A stretch of DNA of 64,000 nt from Pseudooceanicola antarcticus (lineage in GTDB: Bacteria; Pseudomonadota; Alphaproteobacteria; Rhodobacterales; Rhodobacteraceae). Positions 45,019 to 53,723 of this stretch are shown here, piece after piece; the stretch's first letter is position 1; every line of letters begins with the position of its first letter. The notes under the pieces are model-generated. The model saw only the letters and a program-made list of their open reading frames with translations, searched no databases and was not told where the DNA came from. A program made the position numbers and the translations under genes. The stretch spans positions 124,001-188,000 of the forward strand of contig NZ_OBEA01000006.1 of assembly GCF_900215355.1 (NCBI RefSeq), read 5' to 3'.

Positions 45019-45684
45019 TCAGAAGCCGCATTTGTCCCGCATGAAGGCCAGCGCCACGGAGAGCCCGTCCGGCGCGATGCCATGGGCGGTGCCCTTCATG
45101 ATATGTGCGAAGACCTCCTTGAAGCCGGCCTCCTGCAGCGCCTCGGCGGCCAGCGGCAGGCTCTGCGGCGGCACCACGTCGTCTTCATCCCCATGCACCA
45201 GCAGCACCGGCATCTTCGAGACCACCTCGTCGGGCAGCAGCTCGGGGCGCAGCAGGCGGCCCGAAAAGCCCACGATACCCGCCACGGGATCCTCGCGGCG
45301 GGGTGCGACGTGCAGCGACATCATGGTGCCCTGCGAGAAGCCGAAAAGGCAGACCTGTTCCGGCAGCAGGTCCTCGTCGACCATGAAGGCATCAAGGAAG
45401 GCGTCCAGGTCCTGGGCGGCGGCGAGCAGCCCGCGCTCGGCCTCTTCCTCGGAGGAGCCGTCGATCCAGGGGATCGGGAACCACTGGTAGCCCATGGGCG
45501 CGCCGGGCACGCTTTCAGGCGCATCGGGGGCCACGAACATCGTGTCGGGCAGATGTTCGGCCAGCGGATCGGCAAGACCCAGCAGGTCGGCGCCATTGGC
45601 GCCATAGCCATGCAGGAAGACCACCGCAGAGCGGGTCTCCCCCGACAGCGGTGCCCGCTTCTCGGCATTCAGTACTCTTGTCAT
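45019..45684 (-). CDS. Carboxylesterase/phospholipase-type alpha/beta hydrolase
   Basis: 221 residues of the COG0400 type (YpfH/carboxylesterase). The oxyanion region reads VVFLHGYGANGADLLGLADP, the nucleophile elbow LFGFSQGTMMSLHVAPR with Ser, and the acid and His lie in LVHGDEDDVVPP and KGTAHGIAPDGL. Cytoplasmic esterase; natural substrate unknown. The start overlaps the stop of the AlkA-like gene by four bases (ATGA), so the two are co-transcribed. Confidence 0.88.
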   Translation of the reverse strand: MTRVLNAEKRAPLSGETRSAVVFLHGYGANGADLLGLADPLAEHLPDTMFVAPDAPESVPGAPMGYQWFPIPWIDGSSEEEAERGLLAAAQDLDAFLDAFMVDEDLLPEQVCLFGFSQGTMMSLHVAPRREDPVAGIVGFSGRLLRPELLPDEVVSKMPVLLVHGDEDDVVPPQSLPLAAEALQEAGFKEVFAHIMKGTAHGIAPDGLSVALAFMRDKCGF

Positions 45685-46301
45685 GTCACCCCTTCCCGCT
45701 TCTTCTCTTGCGCGTAATAGGCCCAGAGCAGCCGCGCCGCGACGCCCCGCCAGGGCGACCAGGCCTCCGCCATCTGCCTGAGCCCGGCCTCCTTCGGCCG
45801 TTCGGACAAGCCGTAAAGGAGCCGCGTGGCCTCCTGCAAGGCCAGATCGCCCGCCGGGAAGATATCGGCGCGGCCCAGGGCGACGGTGCCATAGATCTCG
45901 GCCGTCCAGCGGCCGATCCCCGGCAGGGCCACGAGACGGGTAATGACCTCTTCATCGGGCAGCGTCTCGAGCGCGGCGAAATCCACCCCGGTGCCAGCCA
46001 GCGCCAGGGCATAGCGGATCTTGGGCCGCGACAGGCCGCAGGCGCGCAGCCCCTCCTCTCCGGCAGCCAGGATCGAGGCCTCCTGCGTCAGCCCCGCCGC
46101 CTCGAGCCGGGCCCAGATCGCCGCCGCCGAGGCGGTCGAGACCTGCTGGCCGACGATCGCCTGCAGAAGCGTGGCAAAGCCCGGCGGACGACGCCTGAGC
46201 GGCGGCAGCGGTGCAGCGATCCGCGCCATCGCCGGGTCCTGCCCCGCCAGCCACGAGGCCCCTCTGGCGAGGGTCCGGATATCAGAGAGGATCTCGGCCA
46301 T
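45681..46301 (-). CDS. DNA-3-methyladenine glycosylase (AlkA-like, HhH-GPD)
   Basis: 206 residues. The HhH-GPD fold is clear: FATLLQAIVGQQVSTASAAA, the helix-hairpin-helix LVALPGIGRWTAEIYGTVAL, and the catalytic Asp in DIFPAGDLALQEATR. It removes alkylated bases in base-excision repair. It lacks the N-terminal domain of E. coli AlkA, like many alphaproteobacterial homologs. The start at 46301 gives MAEILSDIRTL; longer in-frame sequence upstream is Arg/Pro-rich and not credible. It is coupled to the esterase gene. Confidence 0.88.
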   Translation of the reverse strand: MAEILSDIRTLARGASWLAGQDPAMARIAAPLPPLRRRPPGFATLLQAIVGQQVSTASAAAIWARLEAAGLTQEASILAAGEEGLRACGLSRPKIRYALALAGTGVDFAALETLPDEEVITRLVALPGIGRWTAEIYGTVALGRADIFPAGDLALQEATRLLYGLSERPKEAGLRQMAEAWSPWRGVAARLLWAYYAQEKKREGVT

Positions 46302-46528
46302 GGGGGCTCCGGCTTGGGTCGCGCGCCATCCTAGCGGGCGCGCGGGTGGTGGCAATGGGCCCCGCCCGGCAGAGCGGCTGTTTCGCCCGGCGCGCATCTT
46401 GCAGAGAGATCGCCCTGAGCACCGCGCGCGAAGAGAACGGCGTTTCAGGCAAATGCCCCTCGGGCGGCGATAATCCTTAATCTGCGCGGGCTCTACACTC
46501 TGGCCGCGGCAGGGGGCATATTGCGCGG

Positions 46529-47338
46529 ATGAACGACAAGACCCCACAACCTCCGGGCCTCCCGCCCTCCGATTGGCCCGAGCTGCAACCCGGCTGGGTC
46601 TGGCTTTGCGGCGCCGGCCCCGGTGATCCGGGGCTGATGACCCTGCATGGGCTGAACGCGCTGCGGCAGGCGGATGTGGTGGTGCATGATGCGCTGGTCT
46701 CGGACGCGATCCTCGACTGGGCGCCCCAGGCCGAGAAGATCTTCGCCGGCAAGCGCGGCGGCAAGCCTTCGGCGAAGCAGAGCGACATCTCGCTGCGGCT
46801 GGTCGAGCTCGCCTGCGAGGGCAAGCGGGTGCTGCGGCTGAAGGGCGGAGACCCATTCGTCTTCGGGCGCGGCGGCGAAGAGGCGCAGACGCTGGTGCAG
46901 CACGGGGTGCCCTTCCGCATCGTGCCCGGCATCAGCGCGGGCATCGGCGGGCTGGCCTATGCCGGCATCCCCGTCACCCACCGCGAGTTCAACCAGTCCG
47001 TCACCTTCGTCACAGGCCATGACCAGAGCGGAGAGACCCCCTCTTCGCTGGACTGGGAAGCCCTGGCGCGCGGCTCGCAGGTGCTGGTGATCTACATGGG
47101 AATCAAGCATGCCCGCGTGATCGCCGATGCACTGCTGGCGGCAGGCCGGGCGGCGGAAGAGCCGGTGGCGGTGGTCAGCAATGCCACCCTGCCCGGCCAG
47201 CAGGTTATGGAGACCACCCTGGCGCAGCTGGCCGATGACCTCGACCGCTCGGGCATCGAGCCGCCGGCGATCCTTTGCGTCGGGCGCAACGTTGCGATGC
47301 GGCAGATCCTCGACTGGCAGGGGCTGCAGGCGGGCTAG
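46529..47338 (+). CDS. cobA: Uroporphyrinogen-III C-methyltransferase
   Basis: 269 residues of the SUMT family. Motifs: VWLCGAGPGDPGLMTLHGLN, VLRLKGGDPFVFGRGGEEAQ, VPGISAGIGGLAYAGIPVTH, and VTFVTGHDQSGE. It methylates uroporphyrinogen III at C2 and C7 to precorrin-2, at the branch to cobalamin and siroheme. No other cobalamin gene is adjacent; the MFS gene follows 98 bases later. The start has only GCATATTGCGCGG upstream, a weak ribosome-binding site. Confidence 0.93.
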   Translation: MNDKTPQPPGLPPSDWPELQPGWVWLCGAGPGDPGLMTLHGLNALRQADVVVHDALVSDAILDWAPQAEKIFAGKRGGKPSAKQSDISLRLVELACEGKRVLRLKGGDPFVFGRGGEEAQTLVQHGVPFRIVPGISAGIGGLAYAGIPVTHREFNQSVTFVTGHDQSGETPSSLDWEALARGSQVLVIYMGIKHARVIADALLAAGRAAEEPVAVVSNATLPGQQVMETTLAQLADDLDRSGIEPPAILCVGRNVAMRQILDWQGLQAG

Positions 47339-47436
47339 GCCGCCCCGCGCGGACTGCACAACCGGCACGGCGGTCGCGCGCCCCCGCGACGCTTCTGCCT
47401 CTTGTCGGCCCCCCTGCCGCGCGCTAACGCGGGGGA

Positions 47437-48675
47437 ATGAGTGAAATGACCGCCCCTCCCGCTTCCGACAGCCGCGCGCGCGGCAATGTCATCGTGCTCT
47501 TCCTGGCCAACGCCCTGCTGGGCGCCCAGATGCCGATGATCTTCACCATCGGCGGGCTGGCGGGGCAAAGCCTGTCGCCCAATCCCTGCCTGGCCACCAT
47601 GCCGATCTCGATGATCGTGCTGGGCTCGATGCTCTCGGCCACGCCGGTCTCGGGCATCATGCAGCGCTACGGGCGGCGTGTGGGCTTCAGCATCGGCTCG
47701 GCCTTCGGCGCCCTCGGCGCGCTGGTCGCGGCCTACGGGCTGTTCCAGCAGAGCTTCGGGATCTTCCTGCTGGGCTCTCTTTTCACCGGCACCTACATGT
47801 CGACCCAGGGTTTCTTCCGCTTCGCCGCCACCGACACCGCCAGCCCCAAGTTCCAGCCCAAGGCGATCTCCTACGTCATGGCCGGCGGGCTGATCGCGGC
47901 GCTCCTGGGGCCGCAGCTCGGCAAGTTGACCAATGACGCGCTGGTGGTGCCCTTCATGGGCACCTACCTGCTGGTCATGGCGCTGAACCTCGCCGGGCCC
48001 ATCCTGTTCTCTTTCCTCGACATTCCGCGCCCCGAGCGCCCCGAGACCGGCGAGGACGCCCCGAAGGGCCGCAACCGCTGGCAACTGCTGACCACGCCCC
48101 GCATCCTGGTGGCGGTGATCTGCGGCATGGTCTCCTATGCGCTGATGAACCTGGTGATGACCTCGACCCCGCTGGCGGTGGTGGGCTGCGGCTTCGACAA
48201 GTCCAACGCCGCCGATGTGGTCAGCGCCCACGTGCTGGCCATGTATGTGCCCAGCTTCTTCACCGGCCACCTGATCGCCCGTTTCGGGGTCGAGAAGGTC
48301 ATGGGCGCGGGCCTGCTGATCCTTGCCGGGGCCGGCGCCGTGGCGCTGCAGGGCGTCGAGCTGGAGAATTTCTTTGGCGCGCTTGTCCTTCTGGGGCTCG
48401 GCTGGAACTTCGGCTTCATCGGTGCCACCTCGATGCTGGCCCAGAGCCACACCAAGGCCGAGCGCGGCCGCATGCAGGGTCTGAACGACCTGATCGTCTT
48501 CGGCGGCGTCACCTGCGCCTCCTTCGCCTCGGGCGGGCTGATGAATTGCTCGGGTGCCTCCGCCGCGGCCGGTTGGAGCGCCGTGAACCTCGCAATGGCG
48601 CCGCTGCTGGTGCTGGCGGGTGGCGCGCTGATCTGGCTGGTGCTACGACCGAAGGATCAGACGGCGGGCGCCTGA
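47437..48675 (+). CDS. MFS transporter
   Basis: 412 residues with twelve predicted membrane segments. Loop 2-3 reads GIMQRYGRRVGFSIGSAFGA, matching the MFS signature (G-x-x-x-x-R-x-G-R-R). Loop 8-9 is GHLIARFGVEKVMGAGL. Inner-membrane secondary transporter, substrate unknown. Same strand as cobA and cutA, but spacing (98 and 31 bases) leaves the operon structure open. Confidence 0.85.
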   Translation: MSEMTAPPASDSRARGNVIVLFLANALLGAQMPMIFTIGGLAGQSLSPNPCLATMPISMIVLGSMLSATPVSGIMQRYGRRVGFSIGSAFGALGALVAAYGLFQQSFGIFLLGSLFTGTYMSTQGFFRFAATDTASPKFQPKAISYVMAGGLIAALLGPQLGKLTNDALVVPFMGTYLLVMALNLAGPILFSFLDIPRPERPETGEDAPKGRNRWQLLTTPRILVAVICGMVSYALMNLVMTSTPLAVVGCGFDKSNAADVVSAHVLAMYVPSFFTGHLIARFGVEKVMGAGLLILAGAGAVALQGVELENFFGALVLLGLGWNFGFIGATSMLAQSHTKAERGRMQGLNDLIVFGGVTCASFASGGLMNCSGASAAAGWSAVNLAMAPLLVLAGGALIWLVLRPKDQTAGA

Positions 48676-48706
48676 GACCTGCCGCGGCACATCAGGGAGA
48701 GGCCGC

Positions 48707-49021
48707 ATGATCCTGGAAGTGGAAACGCTCTGCCCGGCGCGGGGCGTGGCGGACCGTATCGCCGCCCATCTGCTGGAGGCCCGGCTGATCGCCTGCGCCA
48801 ATCGCTCGCGCACCGTGGTCAGCCTCTACCGCTGGGAGGGAGAGGTCCGGGCCGAAGAGGAATACGCGCTGCGGGTGAAGACCCGCATCGAGCTGGGCGA
48901 CCAGGTCGAAGCGGCGATCCTGCGCTGGCATCCCTATGACCTGCCCGCCGTCCTGCGCCACGAGGTGCAGGCCAATCCCGGCTACGAGGCCTGGGTCAGA
49001 TCCGAGACACTCGAACCCTGA
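48707..49021 (+). CDS. cutA: CutA family protein
   Basis: 104 residues, the normal CutA length. CutA forms a trimer of ferredoxin-like folds and is linked to divalent-cation tolerance, though its true function is unclear. Visible are ARGVADRIAAHLLEARLIAC with the conserved ACAN, LYRWEGEVRAEEEYALRVKT and HPYDLPAVLRHEVQANPGYE with the conserved His-Pro-Tyr. GGGAGAGGCCGC precedes the ATG. Confidence 0.92.
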   Translation: MILEVETLCPARGVADRIAAHLLEARLIACANRSRTVVSLYRWEGEVRAEEEYALRVKTRIELGDQVEAAILRWHPYDLPAVLRHEVQANPGYEAWVRSETLEP

Positions 49022-49063
49022 GACCAGGCGTGATGGTGGATACCTCCCACCATCGCCCGGCAT

Positions 49064-49849
49064 CTACCAGCGCCCGAGGCTGGCCTTCAGAAGTCCAAGT
49101 CGCTGCGCCAGCGGGGCGATCTCGAGCGCCCCGGCCTGCACCCGTGCCGGTGTCTTGCGCGCCAGTTTCAGCACCGCCACCGCCTCGGGCAGCCCGTAGA
49201 AGAGCGGCGCAAGCTGCGACGGCAGCGCCTTGCGGCGGGCACGCAGGGCGCTGGCGCGGCTTAGCGCTTCGGCGGCCAGCGCTGCCACTGCCGTCTCGCG
49301 ACCATCGGGCAGCGGCATGCGGCCCGCGGCCTCCAGCGCAGGGATCGCGCGGAACCAGCCTGCGAGCCCCAGGACGAAGCCCGCATCCGCCGCCAGCTCT
49401 GCCGGCAGGGCGCCGCCCAGCATGCCCGCACCCGCGCGCAGAAGGTGGCCCGAGGTGGCGTCGAGATAGCTGCGGAAATGTGCCTCGTCCTCGAAGGGCT
49501 CTTTCCAGATATCCCAGCGACGCGCCTCGACCAGCGCGTCGAGCAGGGCCGCGCCTCCAGGCGTCAGCCTTTCGGACAGCGGTGTCACCACCTCGTGCCG
49601 CCGGATGCCCTGGCCCTTGCGGATCTCCTCCAGCGCATCGCGCCACCATTGCAGGCGCATCTCGGCGATCATCGGCTCCTGGGTGACCCAGGGCGCGCGG
49701 GAAACCTCGATGTTGAAGGCCCAGAGCGGGAAGAGCGCCAGCCGCGCCGCGGGGGGCGCCGCCATGGTGGTGCGGAACCGGGCGGGATCGCCGCGCTCGA
49801 CCAGTTCGGCACAGGCGGTCAGGTCATCGTTCCACTGGATCTCTGGCAA
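49064..49849 (-). CDS. Squalene/phytoene synthase-like protein (NDUFAF6-like)
   Basis: About 261 residues. All-alpha trans-isoprenyl fold with FPLWAFNIEVSRAPWVTQEP, MIAEMRLQWWRDALEEIRKG and GFVLGLAGWFRAIPALEAAG. The two Asp-rich motifs of real phytoene/squalene synthases are not evident, and the protein resembles the NDUFAF6 branch tied to complex I assembly rather than carotenoid synthesis. No ATG fits; the TTG at 49849 after GGAGAGCCCC is the best start, although an earlier TTG (49918) is possible. No carotenoid genes are nearby. Confidence 0.78.
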   Translation of the reverse strand: MPEIQWNDDLTACAELVERGDPARFRTTMAAPPAARLALFPLWAFNIEVSRAPWVTQEPMIAEMRLQWWRDALEEIRKGQGIRRHEVVTPLSERLTPGGAALLDALVEARRWDIWKEPFEDEAHFRSYLDATSGHLLRAGAGMLGGALPAELAADAGFVLGLAGWFRAIPALEAAGRMPLPDGRETAVAALAAEALSRASALRARRKALPSQLAPLFYGLPEAVAVLKLARKTPARVQAGALEIAPLAQRLGLLKASLGRW

Positions 49850-50036
49850 GGGGCTCTCCGGCGTCTCTGCTGGGCTTGGGCTGGTGAGGCAGGTAGCCCC
49901 GACGCGGCCCGGCTGCAAGCCATCTGCCCAACATTGACCGTGCAGAAGCTGCAGCTACCGGCCCCGTGGGTCACGGTGCTGTGCCCGAAGCCCCCGCCCA
50001 AGGGCGGAGGCTTGGGCGCTTCGATTGCCGGGTCGT

Positions 50037-51662
50037 CTACTCTGCCGCGGCCCGCGCGGCCTGGCCGTGCAGCAGCTTCCAGCGCACCGCATCCACCAGC
50101 GCCTCGAAGGAGGCATCGACGATATTCGCCGAAACTCCCACGGTGGACCAGCGGTGGCCCTCGCCATCTTCACTGTCGATGATGACCCGCGTCACCGCCT
50201 CGGTGCCGCCTTGGGTGATACGCACCTTGAAGTCGACAAGCCGCATGTCCCCGATCAGCCCCTGGTAGGCCCCCAGGTCCTTGGCCAGCGCCTTCCAGAG
50301 CGCGTTGACCGGGCCGCGGTCATTGCCGGCCTCATCAAGGCTTTCCGAGACCGAGAGGATCTTCTCTCCGTCGATGATCGTCGACACGACGGCCTCGGAG
50401 ACGGTGACGATATCGCCCATGGCATTGCGCCGGCGCTCTATGCTGACACGGTAGCGGTCGATATCGAAGAAGGCGGGCAGCCGGTCCAGCACCCGGCGCG
50501 CCAGCAGCTCGAAGCTGGCCTGGGCGCTGTCGTAGGTATAGCCGCTGTCCTCGCGCTCCTTCACCACCCGCAGGATCTCGGCCAGGGCCGGATCGCCCTT
50601 CTCGACCTCCAGCCCGGTCTCGGCCAGGCGGCGGCGCAGGTTGGACTGCCCGGCCTGGTTCGACATCGGAATGATGCGCTCGTTGCCGACCAGGGCGGGG
50701 TCGATATGCTCGTAGGTGGAAGGGTCCTTGAGGATGGCGCTGGCATGCAGCCCCGCCTTGTGCGCGAAGGCCGAGGCCCCGACATAGGGCGCCTGCTTCA
50801 CCGGCACGCGGTTCAGGATATCATCCAGCATCCGCGACACCGGCACCAGGTTGACCAGCGCCTCCTTCGCCACGCCGGTCTCGTAGAGGCTGGCGTAGGG
50901 CTCCTTCAGCAGCAGCGTCGGGATCAGGGTGATAAGGTTGGCATTGCCGCAGCGCTCGCCCAGCCCGTTCAGCGTGCCCTGGATCTGGCGCACGCCCGCA
51001 TCGACTGCCGCGAGGCTGCCCGCCACCGCATTGGCGGTGTCGTTGTGGGTATGGATGCCCAGCCGGTCCCCCGGCGCGCCCGAGGCGATGACATCCTCGA
51101 CGATGCGCCCGATCTCGACCGGCAGCGTGCCGCCATTGGTGTCGCAAAGGACAACCCAGCGGGCCCCGGCCTCAAGCGCCGCATGAACGCATTTCAGCGC
51201 ATAGTCGCGGTCGGCCTTCCAGCCGTCGAAGAAATGCTCGGCGTCAAACAGCGCCTCGCGCCCCTCGGCGACCAGATGCGCGACCGAGCGCGAGATGTTC
51301 TCGAGGTTCTCTTCCAGCGAGATCCCGAGCGCGGTGGAGACGTGGAAGTCGTGCGTCTTGCCGACAAGACAGACCGCAGGCGTGCGCGCGTTCAGCACGG
51401 CGGCCAGCACGTCGTCGTTCTCGGCCGAGACGCCCGCCCGCTTGGTCATGCCGAAGGCGGTCAGCGTGGCGCGGGTGGCGGGCGCATCCTCGAAGAAGGC
51501 GCTGTCGGTCGGGTTGGCACCGGGCCAGCCGCCCTCGATGTAGTCGACGCCCAGCTCATCCAACATCTTGGCGATGCGCTGCTTCTCGGGCGTCGAGAAT
51601 TGGACGCCTTGCGTCTGTTGTCCATCACGCAGGGTGGTGTCGTAGAGATAAAGACGTTCCAT
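50037..51662 (-). CDS. cimA: (R)-citramalate synthase
   Basis: 541 residues. The HMGL-like TIM barrel starts LYLYDTTLRDGQQTQGVQFS, has VDYIEGGWPGANPTD and the metal-binding HTHNDTANAVAGSLAAVDAG. The C-terminal LeuA allosteric domain runs from about 405. This arrangement marks the CimA branch of the isopropylmalate synthase family. It condenses pyruvate and acetyl-CoA to citramalate, an isoleucine route from pyruvate without threonine. GGGGGAGGGCTCTG precedes the ATG. It lies downstream of cysS on the same strand, 187 bases away with a GC-rich hairpin between. Confidence 0.9.
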   Translation of the reverse strand: MERLYLYDTTLRDGQQTQGVQFSTPEKQRIAKMLDELGVDYIEGGWPGANPTDSAFFEDAPATRATLTAFGMTKRAGVSAENDDVLAAVLNARTPAVCLVGKTHDFHVSTALGISLEENLENISRSVAHLVAEGREALFDAEHFFDGWKADRDYALKCVHAALEAGARWVVLCDTNGGTLPVEIGRIVEDVIASGAPGDRLGIHTHNDTANAVAGSLAAVDAGVRQIQGTLNGLGERCGNANLITLIPTLLLKEPYASLYETGVAKEALVNLVPVSRMLDDILNRVPVKQAPYVGASAFAHKAGLHASAILKDPSTYEHIDPALVGNERIIPMSNQAGQSNLRRRLAETGLEVEKGDPALAEILRVVKEREDSGYTYDSAQASFELLARRVLDRLPAFFDIDRYRVSIERRRNAMGDIVTVSEAVVSTIIDGEKILSVSESLDEAGNDRGPVNALWKALAKDLGAYQGLIGDMRLVDFKVRITQGGTEAVTRVIIDSEDGEGHRWSTVGVSANIVDASFEALVDAVRWKLLHGQAARAAAE

Positions 51663-51790
51663 CAGAGCCCTCCCCCGGCCTCATGGCGGGCGGGGCCCGT
51701 GTGTCGTTGGGAATTCGCACAGCCGCTAGCTGCAAGGCACTCGACCGGGTCGCGCAGCGGCCCGGTCAGCCCCCGGCCGCCCCCCCGGGC

Positions 51791-51806
51791 GGGGGCTTTC
51801 GCCCCC
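51791..51806 (-). terminator. Possible terminator or hairpin between cysS and cimA
   Basis: GGGGGC-TTTC-GCCCCC, a 6-bp stem inside an extreme G/C-run stretch (a run of nine Cs follows). It lies about 45 bases after the cysS stop. Without a T-run it is only a candidate. Confidence 0.35.
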
Positions 51807-51849
51807 CCCCGCGGCCGGAAACTGACCTGTGTTGCTCTCAGAAAGGCCC

Positions 51850-53274
51850 TCATTCCAGCCCCTCCAGCTTGGCCGCATCAAAGCCCGGCCCCGGCAGAAG
51901 CTCGATCTCGGCCTTGGACATGCGCACTTCGACACCCGCCGCGATCAGCGCATTCTTGAGCTCATCGACCTTCGAGAAATCCTTGCTCTCCATGGCAGCA
52001 GCACGGGCAGCCGCGAGGCTCTCGGCCAGCTCTCCAAGCTTCTCTCGATCAGCAGCCTGCAGGAGATCCAGCATATCGGAGCTGACGGTCTTAAGCCCCA
52101 ACAACTCCAAACCAGCCAAGAGCCCCGGGATGTCGCCGATATCAGCTAGACGACGCAACTCGGTGATCGCTCTCGGCGTATTCAAGTCATCGGCAAGCGC
52201 CGCCAGAATCTCTTGAGGCACCTCACCCGGCTGGTTGTCACCCTTCATTCGGTGCCACTTACCGAGTTCCTTCTGCGCATCATTGCGCTTCTTTTCAGTC
52301 CAATCCATCGGACTGCGATAGTGCGTCAACATGAAGACATAGCGCATGACTTCACCGGAAACCGCCTGGTCCAGCAGATCGCGCACGGTGAAGAAATTGC
52401 CCAGGCTCTTGGACATCTTCTTGCCCTCGACCTGCAGCATCTCATTGTGCATCCAGACCCGCGCGAAATCCGCCTTCGGGTGGGCGCAGCAGCTCTGGGC
52501 GATCTCGTTCTCGTGGTGGGGGAACTGCAGGTCGATGCCGCCGCCGTGGATGTCGAAGCTCTCGCCCAGCAACTCGTAGCTCATGGCCGAGCACTCGATA
52601 TGCCAGCCCGGACGGCCCCGGCCCCAGGGGCTGTCCCAGCCGGGCAGCTCGTCGGTCGAGGGCTTCCACAGCACGAAGTCCATCGGGTTGCGCTTGTAGG
52701 GAGCCACCTCGACCCGCGCCCCGGCGATCATGTCCTCGACCAGCCGGCCCGAAAGCGCGCCGTAGTCCTCGTAGCTCTCGACCGAGAAAAGCACGTGCCC
52801 CTCTGCGGCATAGGCGTGACCCGAGGCGATCAGCCCCTCGATCATCTCGATCATCTGGCCGATGTATTGCGTGGCGCGCGGCTCGGCACGGCTCTGGTCG
52901 CCCTTGATCGCGGGGCGCAGCGCGCCAAGCGCATCCATGTCCTCGTGATACCAGCGGATGGTCTCTTCGCTGCGCTCGGCGATCAGCTCTTCCAGCGACC
53001 CCTCGGCCCCCGCCTCGCGCCGGGCAAGCGCGGTGGCGTTGATGCGGTCGTCGACATCGGTGAAGTTGCGCACGTAGGTCACGTGCTCTTCCCCGTAGAC
53101 ATGGCGCATCAGGCGATAGAGCAGATCGAAGACCACCACGGGCCGGGCATTGCCCAGGTGCGCCCGGTCATAGACCGTCGGACCACAGACATAGATCCGC
53201 ACATCCGATGCGTCGATCGGCGCGAAGGGTTCCTTCTTCCGCGTCCGGGAATTGTGCAGATTGATCTCGACCAT
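51850..53274 (-). CDS. cysS: Cysteinyl-tRNA synthetase
   Basis: 474 residues. Class I synthetase that charges tRNA-Cys. Zinc ligand Cys and the HIGH-like motif are in [19 protein letters not shown]; further zinc ligands appear in WHIECSAM and [13 protein letters not shown]. The KMSKS loop is [19 protein letters not shown]-terminal DALR and anticodon domains follow. The section 52030-52340 coding the early C-terminal part is visibly less GC-rich than the rest. A short Cys-ending reading frame and alternative RNA pairings precede the gene (53282-53419), suggesting control by cysteine or Cys-tRNA supply. CGAGGAGCGAGAC precedes the ATG. Confidence 0.96.
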   Translation of the reverse strand: MVEINLHNSRTRKKEPFAPIDASDVRIYVCGPTVYDRAHLGNARPVVVFDLLYRLMRHVYGEEHVTYVRNFTDVDDRINATALARREAGAEGSLEELIAERSEETIRWYHEDMDALGALRPAIKGDQSRAEPRATQYIGQMIEMIEGLIASGHAYAAEGHVLFSVESYEDYGALSGRLVEDMIAGARVEVAPYKRNPMDFVLWKPSTDELPGWDSPWGRGRPGWHIECSAMSYELLGESFDIHGGGIDLQFPHHENEIAQSCCAHPKADFARVWMHNEMLQVEGKKMSKSLGNFFTVRDLLDQAVSGEVMRYVFMLTHYRSPMDWTEKKRNDAQKELGKWHRMKGDNQPGEVPQEILAALADDLNTPRAITELRRLADIGDIPGLLAGLELLGLKTVSSDMLDLLQAADREKLGELAESLAAARAAAMESKDFSKVDELKNALIAAGVEVRMSKAEIELLPGPGFDAAKLEGLE

Positions 53275-53281
53275 GTCTCGC

Positions 53282-53375
53282 TCCTCGCAGGGGCCGGTGA
53301 AGGCTTTGCCCGCGGGCGGCTTAGCAGGTCATTTCTGAGAGGGAAACGAGGAAGCAGCCCGCGAGAATATCTCAG
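53282..53375 (-). promoter_or_regulatory. cysS leader: mutually exclusive pairings, one masking the ribosome-binding site
   Basis: Visible complementary pairs: 53282-53287 (the cysS ribosome-binding site, CGAGGA in mRNA) with 53347-53352; 53311-53317 with 53357-53363 (7 bp); and 53335-53340 with 53370-53375, the latter overlapping the stop codon of the small reading frame. The last two cross each other and cannot form at once unless as a pseudoknot. A ribosome paused on the Cys codons would cover 53370-53375. No T-run is present, so control of translation or Rho-dependent termination is more likely than intrinsic attenuation. Short GC-rich pairings can arise by chance. Confidence 0.4.
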
Positions 53376-53419
53376 CAGGTAATGCAGCAGCCGGTAATGA
53401 TGGCAATGCTTCCGTACAT
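53372..53419 (-). CDS. Candidate leader peptide of cysS, 15 residues, ending CCITC
   Basis: ATG to TGA encodes MYGSIAIITGCCITC. Three of the last five codons are Cys, the last one directly before the stop, a layout typical of attenuation leader peptides. It starts 145 bases upstream of cysS on the same strand. A possible promoter ends six bases before its ATG, so the mRNA may be leaderless, as known for the trp leader peptide of Sinorhizobium. A second mini-frame ATG-ACC-TGC-TAA (53321-53332) repeats the Thr-Cys-stop ending. Coding is unproven; the composition and position are the only evidence. Confidence 0.5.
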   Translation of the reverse strand: MYGSIAIITGCCITC

Positions 53420-53425
53420 GCGCCC

Positions 53426-53454
53426 TGCCTAGCCCGGCGTGGCGCAGCTGGCAA
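53426..53454 (-). promoter_or_regulatory. Possible promoter of the cysS leader
   Basis: On the minus strand TTGCCA (53454-53449), a 17-base spacer and TAGGCA (53431-53426). The first base of the leader ATG is the seventh base after the -10 element, the expected start of transcription. The -10 is a weak match to TATAAT. Confidence 0.35.
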
Positions 53455-53550
53455 GCCTTCTTGCGCAGGTGCCCCCCATATATGGCCCTGCCGGGCCAAG
53501 CCTCCGGCGGGAGTGTTTTCCGCCATCGACCAGCTGCATGCGGCCCTTCT

Positions 53551-53640
53551 CTCCATCCGATGGCTGAAAATACTGCGGGGGGAGGCTCCGCTTGCGGAGA
53601 CGGGGGGCAGCGCCCCCCTCCTCCCTTCGTCCCGCAGCGA
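53551..53640. repeat. REP-like intergenic repeat, copy B
   Basis: CTCCATCCGATGGCTGAAAA, TACTGCGGGG, a GGCTCCGCTTGCGGAGAC hairpin, GGGGGGCAGCGCCCCCC, then CTTCGTCCCGCAGCGA. Same block order as copies A and C, with the hairpin sequences changed but pairing kept. Confidence 0.7.
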
Positions 53641-53723
53641 AACGGGCGGAAAATCCTTGCTAAGGGCCGCGCTCTGCCCGACCCTCCGGCCAGCCAAAGT
53701 CCCACGGCCCCAAGGAGACGACC

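Larger units (their letters stand above)
53420..53723. other. Intergenic region between cysS leader and PEP-mutase-like gene
   Basis: The gene-free stretch from cysS to 53723 is 449 bases. Besides the leader parts it contains a GGCCC-TGCC-GGGCC hairpin near 53483-53496 and the REP-like copy B. I see no further gene in it. Confidence 0.6.

Noticed and set aside
51781-51820. Runs of C and G suggesting a mobile-element scar
   Set aside because: Only a short hairpin in extreme GC sequence; no target duplication or transposase remains.
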